DNA of 64,000 nucleotides, taken from the NCBI RefSeq assembly GCF_900101895.1, contig NZ_FMVF01000005.1, positions 190,463-254,462 of the forward strand, in the 5' to 3' direction. Position 1 is the first letter of the stretch. Each line of letters opens with the position of its first letter. This DNA is from Flavobacterium caeni. GTDB taxonomy: Bacteria > Bacteroidota > Bacteroidia > Flavobacteriales > Flavobacteriaceae. The notes beneath the pieces were generated by a model. That model was not told where the DNA came from, searched no databases, and saw only the letters and a list, made by a program, of their open reading frames with translations. Positions 8,397-17,130 of this stretch are shown here, piece after piece. Position numbers and translations under genes: made by a program.

Positions 8397-9745
8397 CAGA
8401 AAAAGACATAAAATATTTATACTGGATCGCGGCGCATGTTGTTTTGGGCGGATTGATCTATTTGTTGCCTATTGTCGCAAAAATATACGGGGTACTGATT
8501 TTCCTTTTTGGCATCATTTACGTTTTTAAGACGCGAAACAAAAACCATGAAGCTTTGTTTGTCAGCGCCTATGCCGTTGGTAGCGAAGTATTGCTGCGGA
8601 TGACAGATGGGAATCCCGTGTACGAGTTTTCAAAATACGCCGTCATCCTGTTTCTTTTAATGGCGATGTATTTCAAAGGGTTTTCCCGAAACGCCGTCGC
8701 CTACTGGGTTTTTTTGGTGTTGCTGGTCCCTGGGGTATTGATTTCTACCCAGGTCATCGATTTCGACGAGAGTTTGCGAAAATCAATTTCTTTTAACATC
8801 TCCGGCCCGGTTTGTTTGGGTATTTCTGCATTGTACATGTATAACCGCAAGATTTCTTTCGAAGCCATCAACGATTTGTTGGCGCTAATGGCAATGCCCA
8901 TCATAACTACTGCCGTCTACTTGATTTTTTATACACCGAACATCAGGGATGTTGTTACCGGAACATCCTCTAATTTTGAGACTTCTGGTGGATTTGGTCC
9001 CAATCAGGTATCTACTATGCTAGGAATGGGCATATTCATCCTTTTTGTACGCCTTGTACTTTTTTCGAAATCGAAGTTGGTTTTGGCGGTCAATTTGGTG
9101 GTATTCCTGGGGGTCACTTACCGCGGATTGGTTACGTTTTCGCGTGGCGGCATTATGACTGCCATAATTATGATTTTGGTGTTTTTGGTTGTCGTCTACA
9201 TTAAACTCAACAACCGAGGGAGGATTAAATTGAACATTTTGATCGTAATTTTTCTAATGATTCTTGGTGGGTTGTGGAGTTATTCCAGTGTCGAGACCGG
9301 AGGGATGATCGAAAAGCGGTATGCCAATCAAGATGCTTCGGGTAGGGTAAAGGAAAGTCAATTGTCGGGAAGGGAAGATATCATGAAATCTGACTTGGTT
9401 ATGTTTGCTCAGAATCCCTTTTTCGGTGTAGGTGTGGCAAAAAGCGCTCGAATTCGTGGCGACATGTTTGGCATGGGGAAGTTATCGCACAACGAACTAA
9501 CGCGCATGCTTGCCGAGCATGGCGCCATGGGGATTATGTCGATGTTGATCCTGATTGTGACACCGTTGGTTTTGTACATAGATAACCGGTCGAATCTTTT
9601 TGTGTTTTGTTTTTTGGTGTTTTGGGCGCTCACCATAAGCCATGCAGCGATGCGACTGGCTGCGCCTGCTTTTATCTATGCGTTATCCATTTTGAAAGTT
9701 TACCGAGATGAAGAGAATCCTTTACATAGGCAACAAACTGACTAA
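8390..9745 (+). CDS. O-antigen ligase/polymerase-like membrane protein (Wzy candidate)
   Basis: This is a strongly hydrophobic protein of 451 residues with about ten to twelve membrane segments. It has one long polar loop between residues about 310 and 380 (GGMIEKRYANQDASGRV to GMGKLSHNELTRMLAEHG), the topology of the O-antigen ligase/Wzy family. The SHNELTRMLAEHG stretch resembles the conserved His-containing motif of these proteins. Context argues for polymerase: glycosyltransferases on both sides and one initiating transferase. I preferred ATG 8390 to ATG 8375, which would lengthen the overlap with the upstream gene from 7 to 22 nt. Confidence 0.75.
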   Translation: MLAEKDIKYLYWIAAHVVLGGLIYLLPIVAKIYGVLIFLFGIIYVFKTRNKNHEALFVSAYAVGSEVLLRMTDGNPVYEFSKYAVILFLLMAMYFKGFSRNAVAYWVFLVLLVPGVLISTQVIDFDESLRKSISFNISGPVCLGISALYMYNRKISFEAINDLLALMAMPIITTAVYLIFYTPNIRDVVTGTSSNFETSGGFGPNQVSTMLGMGIFILFVRLVLFSKSKLVLAVNLVVFLGVTYRGLVTFSRGGIMTAIIMILVFLVVVYIKLNNRGRIKLNILIVIFLMILGGLWSYSSVETGGMIEKRYANQDASGRVKESQLSGREDIMKSDLVMFAQNPFFGVGVAKSARIRGDMFGMGKLSHNELTRMLAEHGAMGIMSMLILIVTPLVLYIDNRSNLFVFCFLVFWALTISHAAMRLAAPAFIYALSILKVYRDEENPLHRQQTD

Positions 9746-10715
9746 CCATGGATACACGGCGACGAACATCGAGACCCTCGGGCCGCTGTTGGCCAACGAA
9801 GGAATTGCTGTACGGTACGCGTCTTCGGTAAAAAGCAAACCTTTGCGGCTGCTCGATATGATCGTCAAGACGCTGCGCCATGGGTTTTGGTCACACTACA
9901 TTTTGATCGATACCTACAGCACCAGTAATTTTTGGTATGCTTTTGCGGTCAGTCAGCTGGCGAGAATGATGCGCCGCAAGTATATCCCCATTCTCCATGG
10001 CGGAGAATTGCCACGCCGCTTAGAGAGAAATCCAAAGTTGTGTCGGGCTATCTTTGGGCATGCGCACATAAACGTCGCGCCTTCGCGGTATCTCGAAACG
10101 GCTTTTTCGGCAGCAGGATTCAACGTCGTACACATCCCGAACACCATCGAAACCAAGAACTATACGTTTCAAAAACGCAGGCAAGTTGCGCCCAGTTTAT
10201 TTTGGGTCCGATCGTTTTCACCCATCTATAACCCCGAAATGGCACTCGCTGTTTTTGCTAAATTGCGCACCACTTATCCCGAGGCTGCATTGTGTATGGT
10301 AGGCCCGGACAAAGAAGGTCATTTAGAAAAGGTCAAGCGATCTGCTAAAAATCAAGGGCTTCCGGTGCAGTTTACCGGCCGGCTTTCGAAGTCCGAATGG
10401 ACCAAATTATCGGCGTCTTTCGATGTCTTCATCAACACCACCCACTTCGACAACATGCCGGTCAGTGTCATAGAAGCAATGGCGCTCGGGATGCCCATTG
10501 TTTCGACCAATGTGGGCGGCATACCGTTTTTGCTGGAACACGAACAAACGGCGCTTTTGGTGGGCGATGCCGATACAGATGCGATGGTTAATGCCATCAA
10601 ACGCCTGCTATCGGAACCGGATTTGGTTGCGCGGCTCACACAAAACGCTGCCGTCGTTGCTTCGGGATTCGATTTCGAGCAGGTTAAACACCAGTGGGCA
10701 GAAGTGTTAATTTAA
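9708..10715 (+). CDS. Glycosyltransferase family 4 protein
   Basis: This 335-residue GT-B protein overlaps the polymerase gene by 38 nt, the longest overlap in the operon. The N terminus ILYIGNKLTNHGYTATNIETL forms the acceptor-side loop. Further on are the linker HINVAPSRYLETAF, PSLFWVRSFSPIYNPEMAL (about 162-180), ALCMVGPDKEGH and the donor motif FINTTHFDNMPVSVIEAMALGMPIVSTNVGG (about 242-272). It is probably the last sugar-adding step before the initiating transferase gene. Confidence 0.85.
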   Translation: MKRILYIGNKLTNHGYTATNIETLGPLLANEGIAVRYASSVKSKPLRLLDMIVKTLRHGFWSHYILIDTYSTSNFWYAFAVSQLARMMRRKYIPILHGGELPRRLERNPKLCRAIFGHAHINVAPSRYLETAFSAAGFNVVHIPNTIETKNYTFQKRRQVAPSLFWVRSFSPIYNPEMALAVFAKLRTTYPEAALCMVGPDKEGHLEKVKRSAKNQGLPVQFTGRLSKSEWTKLSASFDVFINTTHFDNMPVSVIEAMALGMPIVSTNVGGIPFLLEHEQTALLVGDADTDAMVNAIKRLLSEPDLVARLTQNAAVVASGFDFEQVKHQWAEVLI

Positions 10716-10766
10716 TTTAAGAATTCTACTATAATTTGCTAAATTGCGGACTCTTTTCCAGTGCAA

Positions 10767-12164
10767 ATGATGCAACACAAGAAAATACACTTCGAGATAT
10801 CGGAACGCAAAATCCTTTTGCGGATCTTCGATATTTTTTGGGTGCTGCTGTCGTTGTACATTGTGGGCAATTATTTTAATTTCAGTTATTTTCAATTTTC
10901 TACCAGTAACTTTTACTGGACCATCGTACTTGGGTTTTACATCACCTTGATCGGCACCGTTTTTGAAATGTACAACCTACAGGTCGCCAGTCACCAGTTT
11001 CAAATTGTAAAAAGTACAATACTCACAGCATCTACTACGGTGTTGGTTTACCTTTTGACGCCAATCTACACACCGGTGTTGCCTTCGAATCGTTTGCAGA
11101 TTTTTTACTTTTTTGTGGCTGTACTTTCATCGTTGCTCATTTGGCGATTGATCTACGTACATTTTCTGGCCTCAGGTCGCTTCATCAAAAAAGTGATCCT
11201 CATTTGCGATGGCGAACAGGTTGCCGAACTGGTCAGCGCGCTCGAAAATGCCGATCCGCATTACAAAGTTATGGGGTTCGTGCAGTCCGATAGTGCGTCG
11301 CAAAGTCCGATGTCGACCGCGCACTCGATTACTGCGGTCCCTGCCAACACGTTAGAGCAATTTGTAATAGACCATGCGGTGTCGGAAGTGGTAGTGGCCT
11401 CGCAAAAGTCCGATGCCATTTCGGCACGCATCTACAACCAACTCATCCACTTGCTCGAGAACGGATACATCATCCGCGAATACACGCAGGTATACGAGAG
11501 CATCACGCAACGCATTCCCGTGCAGTATGTCGCGCAGGATTTTTACAGGTATTTTCCTTTCAGCCGAAGCAACCAAAACCACTTGTATTTGCTCGTAGTC
11601 CGGTTGATTGAGATCGTGTTGTCGTTGTGCGGGTTCCTGCTCACGGTCGCGCTGTTGCCGCTCATCCTTTTGGGTAACCTGTTGGGCAACCGCGGCAAGC
11701 TTTTTTACACGCAAGATAGGGTGGGTAAGAACGGCGAGGTGTTCAAGATACTGAAGTTCCGGACGATGGTCAAGAACGCCGAAAAAGACGGCGCCGTGTT
11801 TACAACCACCAACGATGCGCGCATCACCACCTTCGGCAAATTCCTGCGCAAGACCCGTGTAGACGAATTCCCGCAATTCATCAACATCCTCAAGGGCGAC
11901 ATGGGCGTCATCGGGCCGCGTCCCGAACGGCCGGTGTTCGTCAGCGAAATCGCCGAAAAGATGCCTTTTTATGAAACACGCCACGTGATCAAGCCCGGGC
12001 TAACCGGTTGGGCGCAAGTTAATTATTCTTATGGCGAAACCATCGAGGACAGCCTGATCAAGTTGCAATACGATTTGTATTATATCAAGCACCGCAGTAT
12101 TTTCCTCGACATCAACATCGTGCTCAAGACCTTCAGCACCATTCTGTTTTACCGCGGACAGTAA
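10767..12164 (+). CDS. Polyprenyl glycosylphosphotransferase (undecaprenyl-phosphate sugar-1-phosphate transferase)
   Basis: This enzyme of about 465 residues starts glycan assembly by moving a sugar-1-phosphate from a UDP-sugar to undecaprenyl phosphate. Four membrane helices occupy residues about 15-130, followed by a CoA-binding-like Rossmann domain (VILICDGEQVAELV), a fifth helix near 270, and the catalytic bacterial sugar transferase domain. That domain shows KFRTM, DARITTFGKFLRKTRVDEFPQ, GDMGVIGPRPERP and KPGLTGWAQVNY. GTG 10761 precedes ATG 10767 and ATG 10770; I took the first ATG. A 51-nt gap separates it from the preceding genes and it closes the operon against the convergent lnt gene. 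Confidence 0.92.
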   Translation: MMQHKKIHFEISERKILLRIFDIFWVLLSLYIVGNYFNFSYFQFSTSNFYWTIVLGFYITLIGTVFEMYNLQVASHQFQIVKSTILTASTTVLVYLLTPIYTPVLPSNRLQIFYFFVAVLSSLLIWRLIYVHFLASGRFIKKVILICDGEQVAELVSALENADPHYKVMGFVQSDSASQSPMSTAHSITAVPANTLEQFVIDHAVSEVVVASQKSDAISARIYNQLIHLLENGYIIREYTQVYESITQRIPVQYVAQDFYRYFPFSRSNQNHLYLLVVRLIEIVLSLCGFLLTVALLPLILLGNLLGNRGKLFYTQDRVGKNGEVFKILKFRTMVKNAEKDGAVFTTTNDARITTFGKFLRKTRVDEFPQFINILKGDMGVIGPRPERPVFVSEIAEKMPFYETRHVIKPGLTGWAQVNYSYGETIEDSLIKLQYDLYYIKHRSIFLDINIVLKTFSTILFYRGQ

Positions 12165-13763
12165 TCAGTACCGCACTTTTCTGTTTTTCAAGACTACCAC
12201 CAGCAGTAGTACGAACAGCGTAGCGATGGCGGCACGCGCGATGTAATCGCCGTAACGCACATAAAATGTCAGGTTTTTGTTGAGGTGCACACGGCCGCGC
12301 AATGCCGTTTTTTCGTTGTATTGCGTGCGGCTTACAATGTCGCCTTTTTGGTCGATGAAAGCCGAAATACCAGTATTGGCGCTGCGTGCGATGTCGCGTC
12401 GTGTTTCGATCGCGCGCAAGGTTGCAAACGTCAAGTGCTGTTTGTGGCCCTGGGTTTCGTTCCACCATGCATCGTTGGTGATGATGGCCAGAAAATCGGC
12501 GCCGTTGTTCACAAACCCCGTGACGTATTCGCCATACACCGATTCATAACAAATGATGGGCGCTACTTTGGTCCCGTCGTCCGATAGGAAAGGCGTGCGG
12601 TCCGGTTGGGTGGTCTTGGTCGAAATCGTACCGCCCAGGTCGAGCATAAAGTTACCCAACAGCGGTTCGAGCACAGTTTTGTAGGGCAGATTCTCGATGC
12701 CCACGACCAACTTGGACTTGTAGTATTTCTGAAAATCGGGCTTGTGGTTGACGAACAGGGCCGCGTTGTAAAAATCGACCCAAACGCCTGGTCTGTATAG
12801 GTTTGACGACGGCTGTACGTTGGCAGAGTCCAATACAAAACGATAGGTATCGATGCCCCACAACAACTCGGCTTTTGGGTGTTTGGCAAGGTAGTTTTTC
12901 ATCATCTGAAAACCCGGCGAATAGTAAAAATGATCAAACGGCGCGCTTTCGGCCAGGACGGTTTCGGGTGCGATGATGAACTCGGTTTCGGGGCTGACGA
13001 CGGCATCGGCCTGCGCCAGCAACCCCCTGGTGGTTTCAAGGTTCGGTGTGTCGTACTTTTCGGTGTATGGGTCTACGTTGGGTTGCAGCACCACGACTTC
13101 TTTGGTAAGCCCCTGGATCTCGTAGGTATGGTAAATCCACAGCGATACCACGATCGGGATCGACACAAAAGCCACAAACCTGGGGAATACGTTTTGGAAG
13201 ACGTTGCGCGCCGAGTGGTCGGCTGTCGCCATCGCGGTATGGAACACAAACGCGTTGACGAGCAACACCCAAAGCGACCCGCCAAAACTGCCCGTGTATT
13301 CGTACCATTGTATCCACTGCGGATAATCGGCAAAAACATGCCCGAGATTGAGCCACGGCCAGGAAAAGTCCCAGCCAAGGTGAAAACGTTCGAACGAAAT
13401 CCACAACGCCACAAAAAAGGCAAGCGCCCAAAAACGCGGCATCCGTTTGGCGACCACATGATAGGCCACAAACAAAACGCTCATCAACAAAGAATTGACG
13501 AGCACCGCAAACAACATCCCGACCGCCGAGGCATAAAACAGCCACCAGGTCGTGATCAGGTTCCAAAGCAAAAAGGTCAAATAGGCGTTGGCCCAAATCT
13601 TTAGTTTTACTTTGCGGGCGGTTTGGCGCAGTTTAAATTCGGCGAACAGCAGCGGAACGAACGCCACAAAAATCAACAACGGAAAGCCATATGTGGGCCA
13701 GCTCATCGCGAGCAACAATCCCGAAAGCGCAGACAGCGCGAGTGGTTTCTTCAAAAAATCCAT
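12165..13763 (-). CDS. lnt: Apolipoprotein N-acyltransferase
   Basis: This inner-membrane enzyme of 532 residues adds the third acyl chain to the N-terminal cysteine of lipoproteins. About seven hydrophobic segments lie in residues 8-210 with one more at the C terminus. The periplasmic nitrilase domain shows the expected triad: Glu in FIIAPETVLA (about 268), Lys in KYYKSKLVVGIENLP (about 345), and Cys in APIICYESVYGEY (about 404). The stop codon is immediately convergent with the polysaccharide operon. ATG 13763 overlaps the stop of the PorV-like gene by one base, so the two are probably co-transcribed. Many lipoproteins in this window would be its substrates. Confidence 0.93.
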   Translation of the reverse strand: MDFLKKPLALSALSGLLLAMSWPTYGFPLLIFVAFVPLLFAEFKLRQTARKVKLKIWANAYLTFLLWNLITTWWLFYASAVGMLFAVLVNSLLMSVLFVAYHVVAKRMPRFWALAFFVALWISFERFHLGWDFSWPWLNLGHVFADYPQWIQWYEYTGSFGGSLWVLLVNAFVFHTAMATADHSARNVFQNVFPRFVAFVSIPIVVSLWIYHTYEIQGLTKEVVVLQPNVDPYTEKYDTPNLETTRGLLAQADAVVSPETEFIIAPETVLAESAPFDHFYYSPGFQMMKNYLAKHPKAELLWGIDTYRFVLDSANVQPSSNLYRPGVWVDFYNAALFVNHKPDFQKYYKSKLVVGIENLPYKTVLEPLLGNFMLDLGGTISTKTTQPDRTPFLSDDGTKVAPIICYESVYGEYVTGFVNNGADFLAIITNDAWWNETQGHKQHLTFATLRAIETRRDIARSANTGISAFIDQKGDIVSRTQYNEKTALRGRVHLNKNLTFYVRYGDYIARAAIATLFVLLLVVVLKNRKVRY

Positions 13764-14833
13764 CACCTGAAAATGCCCAAGTCGACCTTGAGCGAGAAGA
13801 TGTTCGAGTAAAGCGCGGCACTTTGGTTGCCCAAATCGGTCAGCGCATAATCGATCTGGATGCCTTTGTATTTAAAGCCAAGACCAATGTTGGGCTGGAA
13901 ACTGAGTTTGCCCGATCCGTCGATTTGCGTAATTTGCTGGAAGTTGCCCACGCCCGCGCGCAAAAACACGAGGTCGGTATAGCCACCTTCAAACCCTATG
14001 GCGGGCGCGATCGAAACAAAACTTGTCGAAATCAAATCGTTGGTTTCGGCAAATTCCATGTTGAGGTTTACCGCGGCAAGCAACGTGTAATCGTAGTGGA
14101 ATTCAAATTTCTTGGCGATCCCGAGCTGCGCCTTGGGCATCGTGATTTCGGTGCTTTCGGGCAGTTCCTGGTTTTCGCCCGGCACGGCGTCCTTGATTTT
14201 TTGGTATTCCTCTTCGTTGATGTTCCAGATGTTGTAGGTGGTGGTGATGTCGCGCAGCATCAAACCATATTTCCAGTCGTTGCGTTCGAACTGGATGCCG
14301 GCGTCGATCCCGAATCCCCACGAATTCGCAAAATCGCCGATGATACGTCGGATGACTTTGGCATTGATACCGTATTGCCAGCCCGGCACCTTCAACCGGC
14401 GCGCATACGATACGACAAAACCGTAATCGGCCGTCGAGAATTTCGAGATGCGGTTGTAGTCGATGTTGCCCTGGTCGTCGATGAGTTCGGTGGTGTTCAA
14501 GATATCATCGACACCAAAACGCATGGCCGAGATACCCCACGCGCTACGGTCGTCTATGGGTGTCGCGAAAGCCGCATAATCATAAGCCGCAATATTCGCA
14601 AAGTAGCTCGCGTGCATGAGCGCGACCTGCTTGTCTTCGAGTTGCACCAATCCCGCCGGATTCCAATACCCCGAATTGACATCCATCGTGCTTGCCGTCA
14701 CGGCGTTGGCCATCCCGAGCGCCGCGGCGTCGACCCCGATGTTCATGAACTCGTTGGAGTACTTCCTGACCGTTTGCGCATGGCCCAATGCCACCGTCAA
14801 AACCAAGAAAAGAAACGCAATTTTTTTACTCAA
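13763..14833 (-). CDS. PorV/PorQ family outer-membrane protein
   Basis: The product, about 356 residues, has a signal peptide (SKKIAFLFLVLTVALGHAQ) and then VRKYSNEFMNIGVDAAALGMANAVTAS, the conserved start of PorV/PorQ beta-barrels that accompany type IX secretion. GYWNPAGL follows, and the rest alternates amphipathic strands. The frame is open to an ATG at 14989, but those 52 extra residues are basic and without pattern. TTG 14833, directly before the signal peptide, is the best start. It may lie in the attachment complex of T9SS or be a PorQ-like accessory. It sits upstream of lnt with a one-base overlap. Confidence 0.8.
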   Translation of the reverse strand: MSKKIAFLFLVLTVALGHAQTVRKYSNEFMNIGVDAAALGMANAVTASTMDVNSGYWNPAGLVQLEDKQVALMHASYFANIAAYDYAAFATPIDDRSAWGISAMRFGVDDILNTTELIDDQGNIDYNRISKFSTADYGFVVSYARRLKVPGWQYGINAKVIRRIIGDFANSWGFGIDAGIQFERNDWKYGLMLRDITTTYNIWNINEEEYQKIKDAVPGENQELPESTEITMPKAQLGIAKKFEFHYDYTLLAAVNLNMEFAETNDLISTSFVSIAPAIGFEGGYTDLVFLRAGVGNFQQITQIDGSGKLSFQPNIGLGFKYKGIQIDYALTDLGNQSAALYSNIFSLKVDLGIFR

Positions 14834-14970
14834 AATAGGCGTGTTACGGGGTTTGCAATAAATCCTGCCAAAAATATAAATTTTTCTGCGCTTGCGGCAC
14901 GTTTGGTCAAAAGAAAAGGGGCGCTGTAAAAAGTCTACTAAAAAACGCACATCTGTTGGAGTTATTGTGC

Positions 14971-14978
14971 TAAATTTG
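14971..14978 (+). promoter_or_regulatory. Bacteroidota-type -7 box for pssA
   Basis: TAAATTTG fits the TAnnTTTG consensus and ends 17 nt before the pssA ATG. A TTG lies only 12 nt upstream, too close for a good -33 element. Confidence 0.45.
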
Positions 14979-14995
14979 TTTTTCAACATTTACAA

Positions 14996-15700
14996 ATGAA
15001 CATCAAGAAACACGTCCCCAACGCCATCACGCTCGGAAACCTTTTTTGCGGTTGTATTGCCGTCACTTATGCGATGGTCGAAAATTTTACGCTGGCGTTC
15101 TTGTTTGTTTGTGCGGGCATTTTTCTCGATTTCTTTGATGGTTTTTTCGCCAGGATGTTCAAGGTGTCGAGCCCGCTCGGGTTGCAGCTCGACTCGTTGG
15201 CCGATATGGTCACCAGCGGTCTCACGCCCGGATTGGTCATGTACCAGCTCATGAAAGGCGGATCGGGTTGGAACCTCGACTGGATTCCGTTGTTGGGTTT
15301 TGTAATCACGTTGGGTTCATGTTATCGTTTGGCCAATTTCAACATCGATACGCGTCAGACCGATTCGTTCATCGGGTTGCCCACGCCTGCCAATGCGTTG
15401 TTCATCATGAGTTTGCCGTTGGTGTTGGCCGACACCGAATCGATTTTTGTCATCGAAGCACTTACCGATCACGGTATTTTGCTGGCCATTGCGTTGTTCA
15501 GCGCCTACATCCTTAACGCCGATATTCCGTTGTTTTCGCTCAAGGTCAAAGATTTCAGTTTAAAGAAAAACGCCTTGCAAGTGGTGTTCCTTGCCCTATC
15601 GCTTTTGCTTTTGCTCGCCTTGGGTTTTGCTGGTGTTCCGTTGGTGATCATGTTGTACATCCTGCTTTCGGTACTGCACAATAAATTCGGGAAGAAATAG
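14996..15700 (+). CDS. pssA: CDP-diacylglycerol--serine O-phosphatidyltransferase
   Basis: This 234-residue membrane enzyme makes phosphatidylserine, the precursor of phosphatidylethanolamine, from CDP-diacylglycerol and serine. The full CDP-alcohol phosphatidyltransferase motif is present at residues about 46-68: DG, two residues, AR, eight residues, G, three residues, D, three residues, D (DGFFARMFKVSSPLG then LQLDSLAD). Around it lie six to eight hydrophobic helices. It is divergent from the PorV-like gene and is followed after 11 nt by a GH25 gene, so the two are probably one transcript. Confidence 0.93.
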   Translation: MNIKKHVPNAITLGNLFCGCIAVTYAMVENFTLAFLFVCAGIFLDFFDGFFARMFKVSSPLGLQLDSLADMVTSGLTPGLVMYQLMKGGSGWNLDWIPLLGFVITLGSCYRLANFNIDTRQTDSFIGLPTPANALFIMSLPLVLADTESIFVIEALTDHGILLAIALFSAYILNADIPLFSLKVKDFSLKKNALQVVFLALSLLLLLALGFAGVPLVIMLYILLSVLHNKFGKK

Positions 15701-15711
15701 TTTTCTGGAGC

Positions 15712-16581
15712 ATGAGAAAGCGTCCGGTAAAACGAAATGCAGGCATGCGCAAACCCACCAGGCGAAAGAAGTCTGCGTTTTGGGGCGGCGCCAGGTTGCA
15801 GATTTTGATTGGCAGCGTCATTCTTTTGTTCATCGCAGGCGCGATTTACCATTACCGCGATGGGCTCGCGTACTATCTCGGGTTCAAATCGCACAAGATC
15901 CACAAACAAAAAACGCCCGAAGAAAAGCGCATCAGCGATGTACGCAATTACCAGCTTATGACCAAGTACGAAGAAAAGGTCATCGGGTTCGACGTGTCGC
16001 AGTACCAGGGCCAGATCGATTGGAGCAAGGTGCAATATGTAGAAAATACATTTTTACTGCAATTTGTGTTCATCCGTGCGACGGCGGGCAAGGACGCCAA
16101 AGACACCTGTTTCAAAGACAATTGGGCCGCGGCGCGCAAAAAGGGAATATTGCGTGGGGCGTATCACTATTACCGCCCGAACGAAAATTCGATCGAGCAG
16201 GCCGAGAATTTCATCAGGACCGTCAAACTGCAAACCGGCGATTTGCCGCCCGTGCTCGATATCGAGAAATTGCCCGAGCACCAATCTGTCGACAGCCTCA
16301 AAAAAGGGCTCAGGCGTTGGCTGGACAAGGTAGACAAACATTACAAGGTGCGGCCCATTATTTATACAGGCGAAAAATACTACGACGCGTTCTTAAAAGA
16401 AGAATTCAAGGACTACACGTTTTGGATCGCCAACTACAACTTTTTTGTCGAGGACATCAAGGACGACTGGCTGTTCTGGCAGTTTACCGAAAGTGCTTCG
16501 GTGGAAGGGATTTTGGGCAACGTAGACGTCAATATTTACAATGGCACGCCCAAACAGCTTCACTATCTGACGATCAATTAG
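15712..16581 (+). CDS. Membrane-anchored GH25 lysozyme-like muramidase
   Basis: This 289-residue protein should cleave the MurNAc-GlcNAc bond of peptidoglycan. Residues 1-27 are very basic and are followed by one hydrophobic segment (LQILIGSVILLFIAGAIYHY), so the enzyme is likely tethered to the inner membrane facing the periplasm. The GH25 domain runs from about 90 to 285, with VIGFDVSQYQGQIDW at the start, the catalytic VLDIEK Asp/Glu pair near 183, WIANYNF and FWQFTES. Homologous flavobacterial proteins share this N-terminal anchor. It is tightly linked to pssA; its stop lies only 9 nt before repeat element A. Confidence 0.88.
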   Translation: MRKRPVKRNAGMRKPTRRKKSAFWGGARLQILIGSVILLFIAGAIYHYRDGLAYYLGFKSHKIHKQKTPEEKRISDVRNYQLMTKYEEKVIGFDVSQYQGQIDWSKVQYVENTFLLQFVFIRATAGKDAKDTCFKDNWAAARKKGILRGAYHYYRPNENSIEQAENFIRTVKLQTGDLPPVLDIEKLPEHQSVDSLKKGLRRWLDKVDKHYKVRPIIYTGEKYYDAFLKEEFKDYTFWIANYNFFVEDIKDDWLFWQFTESASVEGILGNVDVNIYNGTPKQLHYLTIN

Positions 16582-16590
16582 CGCTTAATT

Positions 16591-16725
16591 TACAGATTTT
16601 CTGTAACGATTGAATGGATTTTTAGTGTAGCTTCGTGACATGGGAAGGGGGCATTGGAAGTATATCCCAACGAATAATTTTTGACACTTTTCTATAGAAA
16701 ATCTGTACTTTTTGTTAAAGTTTTA
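16591..16725 (-). repeat. Copy A of a 134-146 nt intergenic element with TACAG hairpins at both ends
   Basis: Read on the minus strand it begins with TTAAAACTTTAACA, then a hairpin TACAGATTTTCTATA (16693-16707), a core with TTGGGATATACTTCC and GCCCCCTTCCCA in which TGGGA can pair with TCCCA (flanked by TTCGT/ACGAA), and ends with the perfect palindrome TACAGAAAATCTGTA (16591-16605). Three further copies are at 24790-24923, 32034-32179 and 61231-61368. All are between convergent genes. Could be a non-autonomous mobile element or a structured RNA. Confidence 0.75.
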
Positions 16726-16911
16726 ATCCTAACTAGGGAATTCGGTTGCGGATGTTAAACGATGTCGGTCGGGGTATGGCAGCAATTTTATTTTGCTACG
16801 CGAAGGAGGTGTTTCGACGCGTGCCATCGCAACGTACCGCGACATATTTTTCCGAACAGTTTCTATGTAGATTCCAAAAAAGCGCACAGAAAACCGGTAA
16901 AGCGACCAGAG
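16726..16911. other. Intergenic remainder without a recognisable gene
   Basis: Together with element A this forms the 330-nt gap between the convergent GH25 and DUF5808 genes. A plus-strand open frame runs through part of it (16746-17063), but it continues antisense into the DUF5808 gene and shows no protein-like pattern. I see no terminator hairpin with a T-run, no promoter and no repeat here. Confidence 0.5.
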
Positions 16912-17130
16912 CTATCGGCCGCGTCCGATCAGGTACACCACCATCGCAAAAAACGCCATCATCCCCACAAAAAACAACACCGATTTACGGTTCGCAAAAT
17001 TTACCGTCCAACCCATCCACGGCGTGCGTTTGGGCGGCAACATGCGCTTGTCTTCGCGGTTAAAATAGAACATGCCCCAAATCCAGTTGTCGGGGTTTTC
17101 GCGCCATTGTTTTTCCTGCGGGGTTTCCAT
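16912..17130 (-). CDS. Small membrane protein, DUF5808-like
   Basis: This protein of 72 residues has a polar N-terminal half with the pattern NPDNWIWGMFYFNREDKRMLPPKR and GWTVNFAN, which I recognise as the DUF5808 motif, and one C-terminal hydrophobic helix (SVLFFVGMMAFFAMVVYLIG). Function is unknown. Its ATG overlaps the lptB stop by one base (TGATG), so it is co-translated with the LPS-export ATPase; a role beside lptB is only suggested by this position. Confidence 0.8.
   Translation of the reverse strand: METPQEKQWRENPDNWIWGMFYFNREDKRMLPPKRTPWMGWTVNFANRKSVLFFVGMMAFFAMVVYLIGRGR

Noticed and set aside
13691-14929. 412-codon open frame on the plus strand
   Set aside because: Antisense to the PorV-like gene, which has a clear signal peptide and family motif.
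13763-14989. Longer PorV-like protein starting at ATG 14989
   Set aside because: The extra 52 residues are basic and unpatterned and would place the signal peptide inside the protein; TTG 14833 fits better.
16746-17063. 105-codon open frame on the plus strand
   Set aside because: Overlaps the DUF5808 gene in antisense and has no protein-like pattern or promoter.
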